This document shows, one piece after another, positions 49,683-59,392 of a stretch of 64,000 nt of DNA (the first letter of the stretch is position 1; every line of letters begins with the position of its first letter). This stretch comes from Bacilli bacterium (GTDB lineage: Bacteria; Bacillota_I; Bacilli_A; RF39; UBA660), in assembly GCA_017409025.1 (NCBI GenBank), contig JAFQTN010000011.1, positions 39,794 to 103,793 of the forward strand, read 5' to 3'. Made by a program: the position numbers and the translations under genes. The notes under the pieces are model-generated. The model was not told where the DNA came from, did not search any database, and worked only from the letters and a program-made list of their open reading frames with translations.

Positions 49683-50105
49683 TTATCTTCTTTTATTAGT
49701 TTGTTTTTTATCTGGATTTACAATCTCTAATTTGGTGTTACTATCATTATTATATTTATAACTATAATTATTTCCACTACCTTTAACAATTTTTAACGAA
49801 GAAACTTTTTCCTCTTCATACTCATCTTCTAGTTCCTCTTCTTCTAAATCATATTCATCGTATTCAATATATTCTTTATTTTTATTTTTTTCTAAACTTT
49901 TTTTAATTGCAAGACCTGTTCCTAATCCGGAAAGTCCGCCACCTAATACAAAACCTACGATTGTTTGAAGTGAAAAAGGAAGATTAAACGATAATATCGA
50001 AGAACACCATTCTAAAAGACCCATGCTTATTAAAGAACCAGAAATAACTGCTATTATAATATCTAAAATAAAGCCCTTATAATGTTTTTTATTATCTTTT
50101 TCCAT
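49683..50105 (-). CDS. Two-helix membrane protein with acidic tail
   Basis: A 140-residue protein with two transmembrane segments (ILDIIIAVISGSLISMGLLEW and TIVGFVLGGGLSGLGTGLAI), then a tail rich in E and Y (EYIEYDEYDLEEEELEDEYEEE) and a basic end (KKQTNKRR). Not recognised. It is downstream of miaA on the same strand with a 12-base gap. The glycine-rich second helix suggests dimerization. Function unknown. Confidence 0.6.
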   Translation of the reverse strand: MEKDNKKHYKGFILDIIIAVISGSLISMGLLEWCSSILSFNLPFSLQTIVGFVLGGGLSGLGTGLAIKKSLEKNKNKEYIEYDEYDLEEEELEDEYEEEKVSSLKIVKGSGNNYSYKYNNDSNTKLEIVNPDKKQTNKRR

Positions 50106-50117
50106 TATATAATCTCC

Positions 50118-51005
50118 CTAACTTTCTTTATTATCTATATAACTACATACTTCATTTATAGTTTTATTAAAATCTTCAAAATTAACATCAAACCATTTAA
50201 TATCAAACTGATGTTTAAAGAAAGTATATTGTCTTTTAGCATATCTTCTGCTATTTCTTTTAATTAATTCTATTGCTTCTTCTAAAGTAATATTGCCATC
50301 GTAATAACTAAATAATTCTTTATATCCAATACCACCAAGTAATGGTTTATATCTCATATCTTTATCATAAAAAGATTTTACTTCTTTTAATAGACCTGCA
50401 TCAATCATTATATCTACTCTTTTATTAATTCTATCATATAAGTTATCTCTATCTGTAGTTAGTCCTATAAATATACTATCATATAAAAGTTTATTACCAC
50501 TATTATTATCTTTGATAGATTTATTAAAAGTTAAATAATAATTTAATGCTCTAATTATTCTTCTTCTATTAAATCTATCGATATCAATATCTTTATCTAA
50601 AGACTTGAGTCTATCGTATAATTCATTAGTTTCTATTCCATCATATTCATTGTCAATTACTTCTTCTTTAGATAACGTATAATCATATAGCGCACTCTTT
50701 ATATATAATCCTGTGCCACCTACGATAATGACATTTTTTCCCCTAGCGGTAATATCTTCAATTAAGTTTCTACAATCTTTTTGATAATCAAATATAGAAT
50801 AATCTTCCCATACATCTTTTATATCAAATAAGTGATGTACTATACCCTCTTTTTCTTCGTTAGTTACTTTGGCAGATCCAATATCTAAGCCTTTATATAC
50901 TTGTATTGCATCTCCGTTAATTATTTCAGCATTATATTTTTTTGCTAAACTAATACTAAGTTTTGTTTTTCCTACACCAGTAGGTCCAGTAATTACTATT
51001 ATCAT
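50118..51005 (-). CDS. miaA: tRNA dimethylallyltransferase MiaA
   Basis: A 295-residue isopentenyl transferase that modifies A37 of tRNAs reading U-starting codons. P loop ITGPTGVGKTKLSISLA, then AEIINGDAIQVYKGLDIGSAK, VGGTGLYIKSALYD, and the RRYAKRQYTFFKHQ segment are all typical. The start overlaps the preceding gene by 4 bases. Gene order mutL, a small gene, miaA is common in Bacilli. Typical length. Confidence 0.96.
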   Translation of the reverse strand: MIIVITGPTGVGKTKLSISLAKKYNAEIINGDAIQVYKGLDIGSAKVTNEEKEGIVHHLFDIKDVWEDYSIFDYQKDCRNLIEDITARGKNVIIVGGTGLYIKSALYDYTLSKEEVIDNEYDGIETNELYDRLKSLDKDIDIDRFNRRRIIRALNYYLTFNKSIKDNNSGNKLLYDSIFIGLTTDRDNLYDRINKRVDIMIDAGLLKEVKSFYDKDMRYKPLLGGIGYKELFSYYDGNITLEEAIELIKRNSRRYAKRQYTFFKHQFDIKWFDVNFEDFNKTINEVCSYIDNKES

Positions 51006-51511
51006 ACTACCACTCCATTTTTTAGCAGTTTTCTTGTTATTTCTATTCTTTCATCTAATTTTTTTATAACTCTATTTGGATAAAATATTGGATTAATTAT
51101 AGATGTTTCAATATCTTTAACTAGATTATTTTCTTCATTTATAATTTCTAATAATTGTCTATTTACTAATATTATCATTGTTTCTAATATATTATCATCA
51201 TTAACAATTATTCTTAAATATGGTTTTAATACTCTATTATGAAATTCATTTTCATCTCTATGTACTACTACATCTTTCATCATATTTAATAAAATTTTAA
51301 TACTTATATATTTATATAAATTATTTTCTTGTCCGGAAAAAGTTAATACTATATTATCTATTTCTTCTTTATTATTGTATAAGTAGAAAGCTATAGCATT
51401 ATCCTGAATCAATATATTTAATTTAACATCATCATGTATCCACATATATTTTTCATACATATTATATAAATCTATAATTCTAGATACTAAATCATTTTTA
51501 TAATCTCTCAC
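51002..51511 (-). CDS. Unknown protein between mutL and miaA (169 aa)
   Basis: A 169-residue helical protein with no recognised family, having a MMKDVVVHRDENEFHNRV segment and no membrane helix. It starts at GTG 51509-51511, sharing one base with the mutL stop, and overlaps miaA by 4 bases, so the three genes are coupled. Function unknown; context alone suggests nucleic-acid maintenance, weakly. Confidence 0.62.
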   Translation of the reverse strand: MRDYKNDLVSRIIDLYNMYEKYMWIHDDVKLNILIQDNAIAFYLYNNKEEIDNIVLTFSGQENNLYKYISIKILLNMMKDVVVHRDENEFHNRVLKPYLRIIVNDDNILETMIILVNRQLLEIINEENNLVKDIETSIINPIFYPNRVIKKLDERIEITRKLLKNGVVV

Positions 51512-53307
51512 TAAATACTCCTTTTAAACATTTTCTCTAGTTCATATATAGAAAAATGTATTATTGAAGGTCTTCCGTGAGGGCAATTGTATGGATTTTT
51601 ACATTTTCTTAAATCATTAATTAAAGATTCCATTGAAGGTTTATCTATATATGTATTAGCTTTAATACTCATTTTACAACTAACCATTTTAGCTAAATTA
51701 TCATTAAATTTTTCTAAAGAAAAATTCTTTTCTTTAGTTAATATTAATTCTATTATTTGTCTAACTATTTCTTCTTCTTTACCATTTATAAACCAAGTTG
51801 GATGACTGATAACTCTAAATGATGAAGTTCCAAATTCTTCTATTTCTATATTTAATTTATCTAATATATCAATATTTTCTTTTAAAATTAAATATTCATT
51901 CATAGGAAGTTCTATTACAATAGATACTAAAGGACTAATAGTATTACCATTAGGATGACTAAGAACATAACTCATATTCTCATAATTAATTCTTTCTTTA
52001 GCAGCATGTTGATCTATTAAATATATACCTTTTTCATTTTCACATACTATATATGTACCATGAAGTAAACCTACTGGATATAATTCTGGTAATTTTTTAC
52101 TATCGTCTTCAACAACAATTACTTCACTTGGTTCTTCTTCTAATTCCTCTTTCATATCTAAAGATATTTCTTCAGTCTTAAAATTAATTAAATCTTCTAG
52201 TTTATTTTTATATTCATTATTATCTTCTTTAACTAAATTATTTCTATCTATATCTATAGTTAAATTTTCATATTTCTTTATATTAGTAACTTCACTAACA
52301 CTAATACTAGGTATTAACATTTTATCTTTTAATGCTTTATTAATAGTGTTTTTTATTAAGTTATTTAATTCTTCAAAATTACTAAACTTAATATCTAATT
52401 TAGATGGGTGAATATTTACATCTAGTAGACTTGGATCAGTTTCTATCATTAATACACATACTGGATATCTACTATCTTCTTTGTAATTACTATATGCTTC
52501 ATTAATACTTTTATATAAAGTGCTATTCTTAACTACTCTTCCATTAACGATTGTAGTTATATGATTACGATTAGATCTAGTCACTTCTGGTAATGAAATA
52601 TATCCATATATATTATAGTCTTCATTACATCCTTCTACTTCTATCATTCTCTTGGTAACATCTAAGCCATAAATATTCTTAATAACTTTAAGGATATTAC
52701 CAGAACCATCTGTATTAAGTAATTCTTTTCCATCATTAACTAGTTTAAATTTAATATCCGGATATGATAAAGCTATTTTATTAACATAATCTACTACATT
52801 AGATAATTCTGCATAACTACTAGATAGATGTTTAAGTCTTGCTGGAGTATTATAAAATAAATTAGTTATTCTAAAACTAGTACCTATTCTTCCATCAGAA
52901 GAATTTTCTTCAAGAAATTTTCCTCCTTTTATATGAATGTAAGTACCTACTTCATTATCTTTATAACATGTTCTAAGTTCTACTTCAGATACTGCAGCAA
53001 TTGAAGGTAGTGCTTCACCTCTAAAACCTAATGAATTAATATTAAATAAATCATCATCACTGTATATCTTACTAGTAGCATGTCTTTGGAATGCCATCTT
53101 AGCATCATTACTATCCATTCCTATTCCATTATCTGTTATCTTAATTTCTCTAAGTCCTGACTCTATTAATTCAATTTTAATTTCATCACTTTTTGCATCA
53201 ATACTATTTTCAACTAATTCTTTTACTATTGATACTATTTTTTCTACTACTTCACCAGCTGCTATTTTATTAGCTAATATTTCGTCCATTACTTTAATTT
53301 TTGACAT
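51511..53307 (-). CDS. mutL: DNA mismatch repair protein MutL (endonuclease type)
   Basis: A 598-residue mismatch repair protein. The GHKL ATPase part shows GEVVEKIVSIVKELVENSIDA, DNGIGM, ATSKI and GFRGEALPSI. The C-terminal part carries DQHAAKERINYE, SCKMSIKA and CPHGRP, which together form the metal-dependent endonuclease site found in organisms without MutH. ATG 53305-53307 (MSKIKVMDE) matches the family start; a 3-codon extension is ignored. No mutS gene is in the window. Leftward, coupled to the next two genes. Confidence 0.97.
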   Translation of the reverse strand: MSKIKVMDEILANKIAAGEVVEKIVSIVKELVENSIDAKSDEIKIELIESGLREIKITDNGIGMDSNDAKMAFQRHATSKIYSDDDLFNINSLGFRGEALPSIAAVSEVELRTCYKDNEVGTYIHIKGGKFLEENSSDGRIGTSFRITNLFYNTPARLKHLSSSYAELSNVVDYVNKIALSYPDIKFKLVNDGKELLNTDGSGNILKVIKNIYGLDVTKRMIEVEGCNEDYNIYGYISLPEVTRSNRNHITTIVNGRVVKNSTLYKSINEAYSNYKEDSRYPVCVLMIETDPSLLDVNIHPSKLDIKFSNFEELNNLIKNTINKALKDKMLIPSISVSEVTNIKKYENLTIDIDRNNLVKEDNNEYKNKLEDLINFKTEEISLDMKEELEEEPSEVIVVEDDSKKLPELYPVGLLHGTYIVCENEKGIYLIDQHAAKERINYENMSYVLSHPNGNTISPLVSIVIELPMNEYLILKENIDILDKLNIEIEEFGTSSFRVISHPTWFINGKEEEIVRQIIELILTKEKNFSLEKFNDNLAKMVSCKMSIKANTYIDKPSMESLINDLRKCKNPYNCPHGRPSIIHFSIYELEKMFKRSI

Positions 53308-53390
53308 ATACTTCACCTAATGTTTATTTTACTAAAGATAGATTTTTTTTTCAATATTATTATCTTAAATCGTTAAAACTATTCTAAATA

Positions 53391-53419
53391 AAAAGAATGA
53401 ATTATAATCCATTCCTTTT
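53391..53419 (-). terminator. Terminator after TasA-like gene
   Basis: AAAAGAATG pairs with CATTCCTTTT, followed on minus by TTTTTATTT. Confidence 0.65.
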
Positions 53420-53431
53420 AGTATTTTTAAC

Positions 53432-54634
53432 TTAACTTTCGGCACAAGTACTAGAGTTCATATCATAATAATTGAGAGTACAATAATAACTACAATACAT
53501 TGAATTTCTTAAATCATTTGTAGAACAAGAAACGTTTATTTTACTGCCGTCGCTCTTATTGCAAACACATGTACCTGTTATTGAAGTTCCACTATCACTA
53601 CCACTTGTACAACTCGAAGGTTTACTACTTGATAAATATTCTCCATATAAGTAACAACCATACGTACTACTATAGAACCAATTATGTGTATCATCAATTT
53701 TCATTGTCGTACGATAAACATATATAGGAGTACATTTTGAAAACTTAGTCTTTGCTGTCGCGCTAGTACTTGCACCTTGCCTGCAATAAAGATTACTACT
53801 ACTAGTATTAACATACCAAGTTTCTCTAGTACAATTTCCACCAACATCACTTAAACTGTCACTATAAGAATTCTTATCAAGAGTCCATGTTGGAATTCCA
53901 AATATATCTAGGCTAAAGTCATATGAACTATCTAAACCATTCTTAGTGCTATAACTGCAATCATTTCCAGAACAACTAGTAACATAATAAACCGCTAATC
54001 GCCTATCACCCTCGCAACTGAATTTATTTGCATTAATTTGAACAATTTCAGGTGTTTCTTCTGTATCTATTCCATTTAACTTTACGTTAAGGTTTACTGA
54101 TAGAGTTTTTCCTTGAAGATTTGAATGATCTCCAGAATTATTATCTAACCATAAGTATACTCTATAATAAGTGGTGCTTTCAGGGTCTAGATTTTCCTTT
54201 TCTAATAAGATAATTGGTGTTTCTGGTGTTAATTCTGATAGATCGCCATCACTATAGAACTCATACCCCGTATCTTCAGAAATCCTTTTAGTAATAGTAT
54301 ATTTTACGGAACTACTACTTAGTTCTTCAGGTATTTGTTCTGCATTATATGATAGTTCAAACGAAGAACTTGTTGAATTGTTATTAATTGCTGTTATTTG
54401 AGTATAAGATACACTATCATACGAATTTACTGGGTCAAGTGTACCAGTAAATTCGTACGGATATAAAGTTATTCTTGTACTATCTATATCACCAACAGTA
54501 AGTACTAATGCTGATTTTTTACTTGAATATGTAAACCATGCGAATGTTCCACTTATTATTACTATTAGTAATAAAATTATAGTAATAATTATTCTAGTAT
54601 TTACCTTTGTTATTTTCTTTTTTTCTTGATTCAT
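53432..54634 (-). CDS. TasA/camelysin-like surface protein with Cys-rich C-terminal half
   Basis: A 400-residue secreted or surface protein. The N-terminal helix IIITIILLLIVIISGTFAWF, immediately followed by FTYSS and VGDI, resembles the start of TasA/camelysin and related SipW-processed proteins. Residues about 30-195 are a beta-rich, threonine/serine-rich domain; the last 190 residues contain about 18 cysteines (GCYLYGEY, CVCNKSDGS, CSYYCTLNYY). No SipW-type peptidase is in the window. The role may be biofilm or spore-surface fibre, but the cysteine-rich part is not a family I know. Confidence 0.6.
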   Translation of the reverse strand: MNQEKKKITKVNTRIIITIILLLIVIISGTFAWFTYSSKKSALVLTVGDIDSTRITLYPYEFTGTLDPVNSYDSVSYTQITAINNNSTSSSFELSYNAEQIPEELSSSSVKYTITKRISEDTGYEFYSDGDLSELTPETPIILLEKENLDPESTTYYRVYLWLDNNSGDHSNLQGKTLSVNLNVKLNGIDTEETPEIVQINANKFSCEGDRRLAVYYVTSCSGNDCSYSTKNGLDSSYDFSLDIFGIPTWTLDKNSYSDSLSDVGGNCTRETWYVNTSSSNLYCRQGASTSATAKTKFSKCTPIYVYRTTMKIDDTHNWFYSSTYGCYLYGEYLSSSKPSSCTSGSDSGTSITGTCVCNKSDGSKINVSCSTNDLRNSMYCSYYCTLNYYDMNSSTCAES

Positions 54635-54797
54635 ATAATCACCTATTTGTTCACTATATATAAAATTATAATATAAATTTGTGTTAATATCAAGAAAATT
54701 ATTATAATAGGCTTAATAAAAATATAAAACATCTCTAATATTAATATTTGTGGTAATAATTGTTTTTTATTTTGATTCGATTTTTTCACAAAATAAA

Positions 54798-54817
54798 AAG
54801 AAGTTATGATACTTCTT
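54798..54817 (-). terminator. Terminator overlapping RNase J-like gene end
   Basis: AAGAAGT-TATGAT-ACTTCTT, followed on minus by TTATTTTGTG; T tract imperfect. Confidence 0.55.
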
Positions 54818-54818
54818 G

Positions 54819-56465
54819 TTATATTTCTTGTAAAACAGTGATTATCATAGGTTTATTTCCTGTTTGTTCAAATAAGTGTTTAGATAAATTATCTCTAATT
54901 GTATTTTTTATTTTATTATAATCTACATAGTTATTATAAGTATTTTCTTTAATTATGTTTAAAGAAATATCTTTGATATCATCTATTATTTCTTGGCTAT
55001 CTTTTACGTATATAAAGCCTCTAGTAAGTATTTCTGGACCAGCTAATAGTTGTTTATTTTTTTTATCTAATGTTGCACTTATTATTATTATTCCGTTATT
55101 TGATAGCATTTCTCTATCTTTTAGCACTAATTCTCCGATATCATCTGATGATTCACCATCAATACTTATAATACCTGTTTTAATTCTATTATAGTTATTT
55201 ATTAGTTCGCCATTTTCAAAACTAGCTACATCTCCATTTTCTTTTAATATTATATTATTTTTTGGAATTCCTAATTTTTCTGCTAATTCTCCATTAGCTA
55301 CTTGTTCAGAGTATTCACCCTTTATAGGAAAATAATATTTTGGATTCATTAGATCTATCATCATCATTAAATCTTCTGAAGATGCATGATGAGATAAATA
55401 TTTTTTAGGTGATAATATTACTCCTGTAGCACCGCTCATAGCAATCTTATCTAATAGTTTATAAAATGTTTTTTCTCTTCCTTCATATATTGGTGTTGCT
55501 AAAAAGATTGTATCATCTTTATTTACTTTAATAAATTTATCATAACCATCTAATATTTTAATCATATTATAATATGGCTTTTCTCTTTCATTTGAATTAA
55601 GAATAACTACATTACTATCATTAATATTAGATAAATCACCAATAAATTTACTATCTATATGTAGGTAATTATTATCTATTGAATATTTAACTATGTTTTG
55701 TAATCTTTTTCCCATTACGACGATTTTTCTATCGGTCTTTGATACTTCATTAAATAATTCTTGAATTCTATATAGATGGGAATTTAATACATTAAATATA
55801 ATTCTTCCTTTATGTTTAGTTAATGTTTCATTAACTAAACCTTGTATTCTGTGATTTGGTGACGTGTGATCTTTTTTCATTGCATATAATGATTCGGCAA
55901 GTAGACATAGTACTCCTTGTCTTCCTATATAAGCTAATCTACCCAAGTCTGTTTTGTATGGTCCTCTCATTGTTGAGTCAAAAACAAAGTCAGATGCATA
56001 AAAGATAACTCCATCTGGAGTATAAATTGCATATCCAAAATTATCTGGAATAGAATGTGATAAACTAACAGGTGTTATTTTTACGTTACCAAATTCTATT
56101 GTTTTATTTTCTTTTATTTCAATTAAATTATCTGTTTTCTTTTTATATGTTATTAATTCTTGTTTAACTATATTACAAGTAAATTTTGAGGAGTATATTT
56201 TAACGTTATCCAATAAATCAATAATATCAACTATAGCACCTACATTTTCATCGTGTCCGTGTGTTAGAAATATACCTTTTATTTTACTTGCATTTTCTTT
56301 TAAATAATCTATATTAGGAATAACATAATCTATTCCTAGTGTATGCTCATCAGCATATTGTAATCCCGCTTCAAAAACAAATATACTGTCATCAATTTCG
56401 ATAACATACATATTTTTTCCGTTTTCATTTAGTCCTCCAAGACCAAATATATTTATTTTACTCAT
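54819..56465 (-). CDS. RNase J family protein with degenerate metal site
   Basis: A 548-residue metallo-beta-lactamase/beta-CASP protein of RNase J length and order. The key motif HxHxDH reads THGHDENVG (D to E, final H to N), the catalytic HGEY reads KGEY (PIKGEYS), and HxxGHAS reads LSHHASS. SHSIPDNFGYAI and SDFVFDSTMRG are retained. It is thus probably a weakly active or inactive paralogue that assists an active RNase J elsewhere, as RNase J2 does for J1. Start ATG 56463-56465 follows AGGAG. No second RNase J gene is in the window. Confidence 0.8.
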   Translation of the reverse strand: MSKINIFGLGGLNENGKNMYVIEIDDSIFVFEAGLQYADEHTLGIDYVIPNIDYLKENASKIKGIFLTHGHDENVGAIVDIIDLLDNVKIYSSKFTCNIVKQELITYKKKTDNLIEIKENKTIEFGNVKITPVSLSHSIPDNFGYAIYTPDGVIFYASDFVFDSTMRGPYKTDLGRLAYIGRQGVLCLLAESLYAMKKDHTSPNHRIQGLVNETLTKHKGRIIFNVLNSHLYRIQELFNEVSKTDRKIVVMGKRLQNIVKYSIDNNYLHIDSKFIGDLSNINDSNVVILNSNEREKPYYNMIKILDGYDKFIKVNKDDTIFLATPIYEGREKTFYKLLDKIAMSGATGVILSPKKYLSHHASSEDLMMMIDLMNPKYYFPIKGEYSEQVANGELAEKLGIPKNNIILKENGDVASFENGELINNYNRIKTGIISIDGESSDDIGELVLKDREMLSNNGIIIISATLDKKNKQLLAGPEILTRGFIYVKDSQEIIDDIKDISLNIIKENTYNNYVDYNKIKNTIRDNLSKHLFEQTGNKPMIITVLQEI

Positions 56466-56513
56466 TTTTCTCCTTTCTAATAAAGTATAAAGACTTATAG
56501 AATTATAACAAAA

Positions 56514-56547
56514 AAAGGTAATATTGTCAAATTTGACTATTACCTTT
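56514..56547 (-). terminator. Terminator after HipA-like gene
   Basis: On minus AAAGGTAATA...TATTACCTTT followed by seven T; overlaps the last codons. Confidence 0.75.
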
Positions 56548-57717
56548 TTCGTTTGATTCGATTATTTTTTTTAGTTTATTTATTCTACTAGATAGTAAGG
56601 TACATATTTTATTTATTCTTCTATCTGTCATTTTAGTAATAAATTGATATTTATATAATAAGTTTTCAAATTCTTTAGTTATACCATCTAATTTTGATAA
56701 ATCAAATCTTTTTAAGTTATGTACTTTGTTAAGTATTGAATCAAAATTATCTACGTCATAGAAAAATCTTCCATCACCATTTATTATTACTTCTTCATCA
56801 TTATAATCTATTATATTTAGAGACTCTCCTGTATCAAATATTGGTGCTGTACTTATCCAAACTAAATTTTCTACATTTCTAATAATACCAAAATTATTTA
56901 AGTGTCTATCTTCATTTAGCATAATATAATCTAGAACTAACATGTTTTCAATTTCTTCTCTAGCGTTATTAATTCCATTATTTTCTAATATGTTAATATA
57001 TGTTTCATAGGCTTTTTCTTTTTCACAATTATTATGTAATATTTGATGGGCTGATACTAATTCTGTATTTTTATCTACAAAGCATTCACATTTAGAAACA
57101 ATTTTGTCTTTAATAATATTTATTTTATAAGGGATATGCTTAAATCCAAGTTTATCACATATCATAGTAGCTAGAACTTCGTTAAATGGTTGCATAACTT
57201 CATTCTTATAACCACCTTTAAGTAAGTATCTCTTTCCCTCTTCTGTTATCCAAGTTTTCTTTAATCTTCCATCTGTTGTGTTATTAGGTGATATTAAACT
57301 GATTTTAGCATTCGACTCTAAAGTACTAGAAAATGTTGCATTGGTAAATTCGGAATCTTCAAAATCGTGATCAAAGAAATTTATATCTTTATATTCTATT
57401 TTTGAATCAAACGGTTTTACCCAATATTGATCTGATAGAGATAATCCAAATGCTTTATCTAATAATTCTGTAGGTGTAGAAATATTTAATTTCGCTAATA
57501 ATAAATCTAAATCATCTCTCCAGGAAGGAATTCCTCTTCCTTTAAACCATTCTGATAATGCTACTTTTAAATCTTTGTTTGATTGATAAGTGTTCTTTAA
57601 AATAATAGGTGCAAAATCTATATTGATAACATTATAAATATCAGAAAATACTCCTAAAGATAAGTGATATTCAGCAGTTAATATTTCTTTGTTTTTATTC
57701 ATAAGTATGCATCTCAT
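56527..57717 (-). CDS. HipA-like kinase-domain protein
   Basis: A 396-residue protein whose C-terminal half carries the HipA-like kinase site: LVLDYIMLNEDRHLNNFGIIR (near residue 272; NxDRH-x-NFG) and STAPIFDTGESL (the DFD-like metal site). LLKGGYKNE near 165 resembles the nucleotide-binding region. HipA kinases phosphorylate a target such as tRNA synthetase in persistence. There is no HipB-type XRE antitoxin next to it, and the N-terminal 110 residues are unlike E. coli HipA. ATG 57715-57717 is a likely start though the region upstream lacks a strong ribosome site. Confidence 0.72.
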   Translation of the reverse strand: MRCILMNKNKEILTAEYHLSLGVFSDIYNVINIDFAPIILKNTYQSNKDLKVALSEWFKGRGIPSWRDDLDLLLAKLNISTPTELLDKAFGLSLSDQYWVKPFDSKIEYKDINFFDHDFEDSEFTNATFSSTLESNAKISLISPNNTTDGRLKKTWITEEGKRYLLKGGYKNEVMQPFNEVLATMICDKLGFKHIPYKINIIKDKIVSKCECFVDKNTELVSAHQILHNNCEKEKAYETYINILENNGINNAREEIENMLVLDYIMLNEDRHLNNFGIIRNVENLVWISTAPIFDTGESLNIIDYNDEEVIINGDGRFFYDVDNFDSILNKVHNLKRFDLSKLDGITKEFENLLYKYQFITKMTDRRINKICTLLSSRINKLKKIIESNEKGNSQI

Positions 57718-57777
57718 AGATTTCACCTCTTGTATTTATTCTATCACATTTTATTCTTTTTTACTACTTGTCGACTT

Positions 57778-59391
57778 TTAGTTCATAACATCTAAGATAG
57801 CTGGTAAGATTTGTAGTTTTCTTGATAAGATTCCATCTAAGTAATATCCTTCAGTTATTTCCACATTAAATGCTTTTGATAAAATTTGTCCAGCAGCTTC
57901 ACTATAATATACATACGTACCATTTTTAATAATATCTGTTACGAATAAGGCAACAAATTTATATTCATTATGTTTACTTATACTATTTAACATATCAACA
58001 TATTCTTGTTTTTCTTTTTCTATATCTCTTATATCAGTAGTATATATTTGACCAAGACCAATTTTTCCATCTTCAGTCGAATATTTTTTATAATCAGTAT
58101 ATAATATTTCTTCTTTAGTTTTATTAGTTAATTTAGTTCCATATGATATCATATCAAAACCATATTGTTTATAATCTACTTTAGCAATTCTTGCTAAGTT
58201 GTTAACAGCGTCTTTATCTATGTTAGTAGTAGTTGGTGAATTTAATATCAATGTATCTGATAAAATACCTGATAACATTAAACCTGCCATATCTTTAGGA
58301 ATTTTAATATTATTTTCTTTATACATCAGATATATAATTGTATTAGTACTGCCAACTGGCATATTTCTAAAGTTTATTGGTGATGTTGTACCAATATTAG
58401 CAATATTATGATGGTCAATTATTTCTAATATTTCAGCTTCATTTAATCCTATTACTGATTGTTCGTATGAGTTATGATCAACTAAAATTACTTTTTTCTT
58501 ATTATGATATCCAACATCAGCAAATTTTATTATACCTAAGCATTGTTTATTTTTATTAATTATAGGATAATATGTATATTTTGTTTTTTGAGCCTCATTT
58601 ATAAAATTACTTAAATCATCTTCTTCATGTATAATGTGTACTTTATTAGTATTTATAATTGTACTTACGTTATTACAGAAATTTATCTTTTTGATAGTAT
58701 CTAAATCTGAATTTTTGGTTCTAATTATATTTACTTTATTATTTTTTGCTAGTTCTAAGTGTTCAGGTTTTATTTCTACATCATTTGTTAGAATTATTAA
58801 TTTTACTTTAGACATTACTGCATATTCAATAATACTATATCTATTATTTGTAATTAATATATCAGATTTTTTTAGTTTTACATCATTTAAGAATGTAGTT
58901 GAACGATATCCAGCTACGACTAAATTACCTTTGATTATATTATCGTATTTTAAAATTATTTCTCCGTCTATAGTATTTAAAATATTATTATAATTAGATT
59001 CAATTTTAGCATAGTTACCAATTAGACAATCTTTAGCTATGTCTTTCATACTGACAATACCTAGTATATGCTTAAATTTATCAACTACAGGAATCTTACT
59101 TATACCTTCTTTTTCCATTTTTTGATATGATTCATGTATTGAAATATTTTCTCTAACCATATAATTTTTAGAATATTCTAAGTCTTTTACTTTTAATTTT
59201 ATATCGTTTAAGAACATTGGTTCTTTGACATTAAAATAATTTAGAGCATATAATGTTTCTCTGTTTATTGAACTTAGAACTACAGGGATGGCATTTATGC
59301 CTTGTTTTCTTTTTAAATATGCTAATGTTATCGCAGCAGTTACGCTATCAGTATCTGGATTTCTATGTCCAAATATATATACTTTTTCCAT
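57778..59391 (-). CDS. ppaC: Manganese-dependent (family II) inorganic pyrophosphatase with CBS-DRTGG
   Basis: A 537-residue DHH-family pyrophosphatase with regulatory insert. Catalytic motifs FGHRNPDTDSV (residues 6-17), VLVDHNSYEQS, IIDHHN, and C-terminal SRKLQILP. Between them two CBS domains (from ENISIHESYQKMEKEGISKIPVVD) and a DRTGG domain give control by adenine nucleotides. It removes pyrophosphate to drive biosynthesis. It starts one base after the stop of the membrane protein gene, so the two are co-transcribed. Start is clear. Confidence 0.95.
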   Translation of the reverse strand: MEKVYIFGHRNPDTDSVTAAITLAYLKRKQGINAIPVVLSSINRETLYALNYFNVKEPMFLNDIKLKVKDLEYSKNYMVRENISIHESYQKMEKEGISKIPVVDKFKHILGIVSMKDIAKDCLIGNYAKIESNYNNILNTIDGEIILKYDNIIKGNLVVAGYRSTTFLNDVKLKKSDILITNNRYSIIEYAVMSKVKLIILTNDVEIKPEHLELAKNNKVNIIRTKNSDLDTIKKINFCNNVSTIINTNKVHIIHEEDDLSNFINEAQKTKYTYYPIINKNKQCLGIIKFADVGYHNKKKVILVDHNSYEQSVIGLNEAEILEIIDHHNIANIGTTSPINFRNMPVGSTNTIIYLMYKENNIKIPKDMAGLMLSGILSDTLILNSPTTTNIDKDAVNNLARIAKVDYKQYGFDMISYGTKLTNKTKEEILYTDYKKYSTEDGKIGLGQIYTTDIRDIEKEKQEYVDMLNSISKHNEYKFVALFVTDIIKNGTYVYYSEAAGQILSKAFNVEITEGYYLDGILSRKLQILPAILDVMN

Positions 59392-59392
59392 A

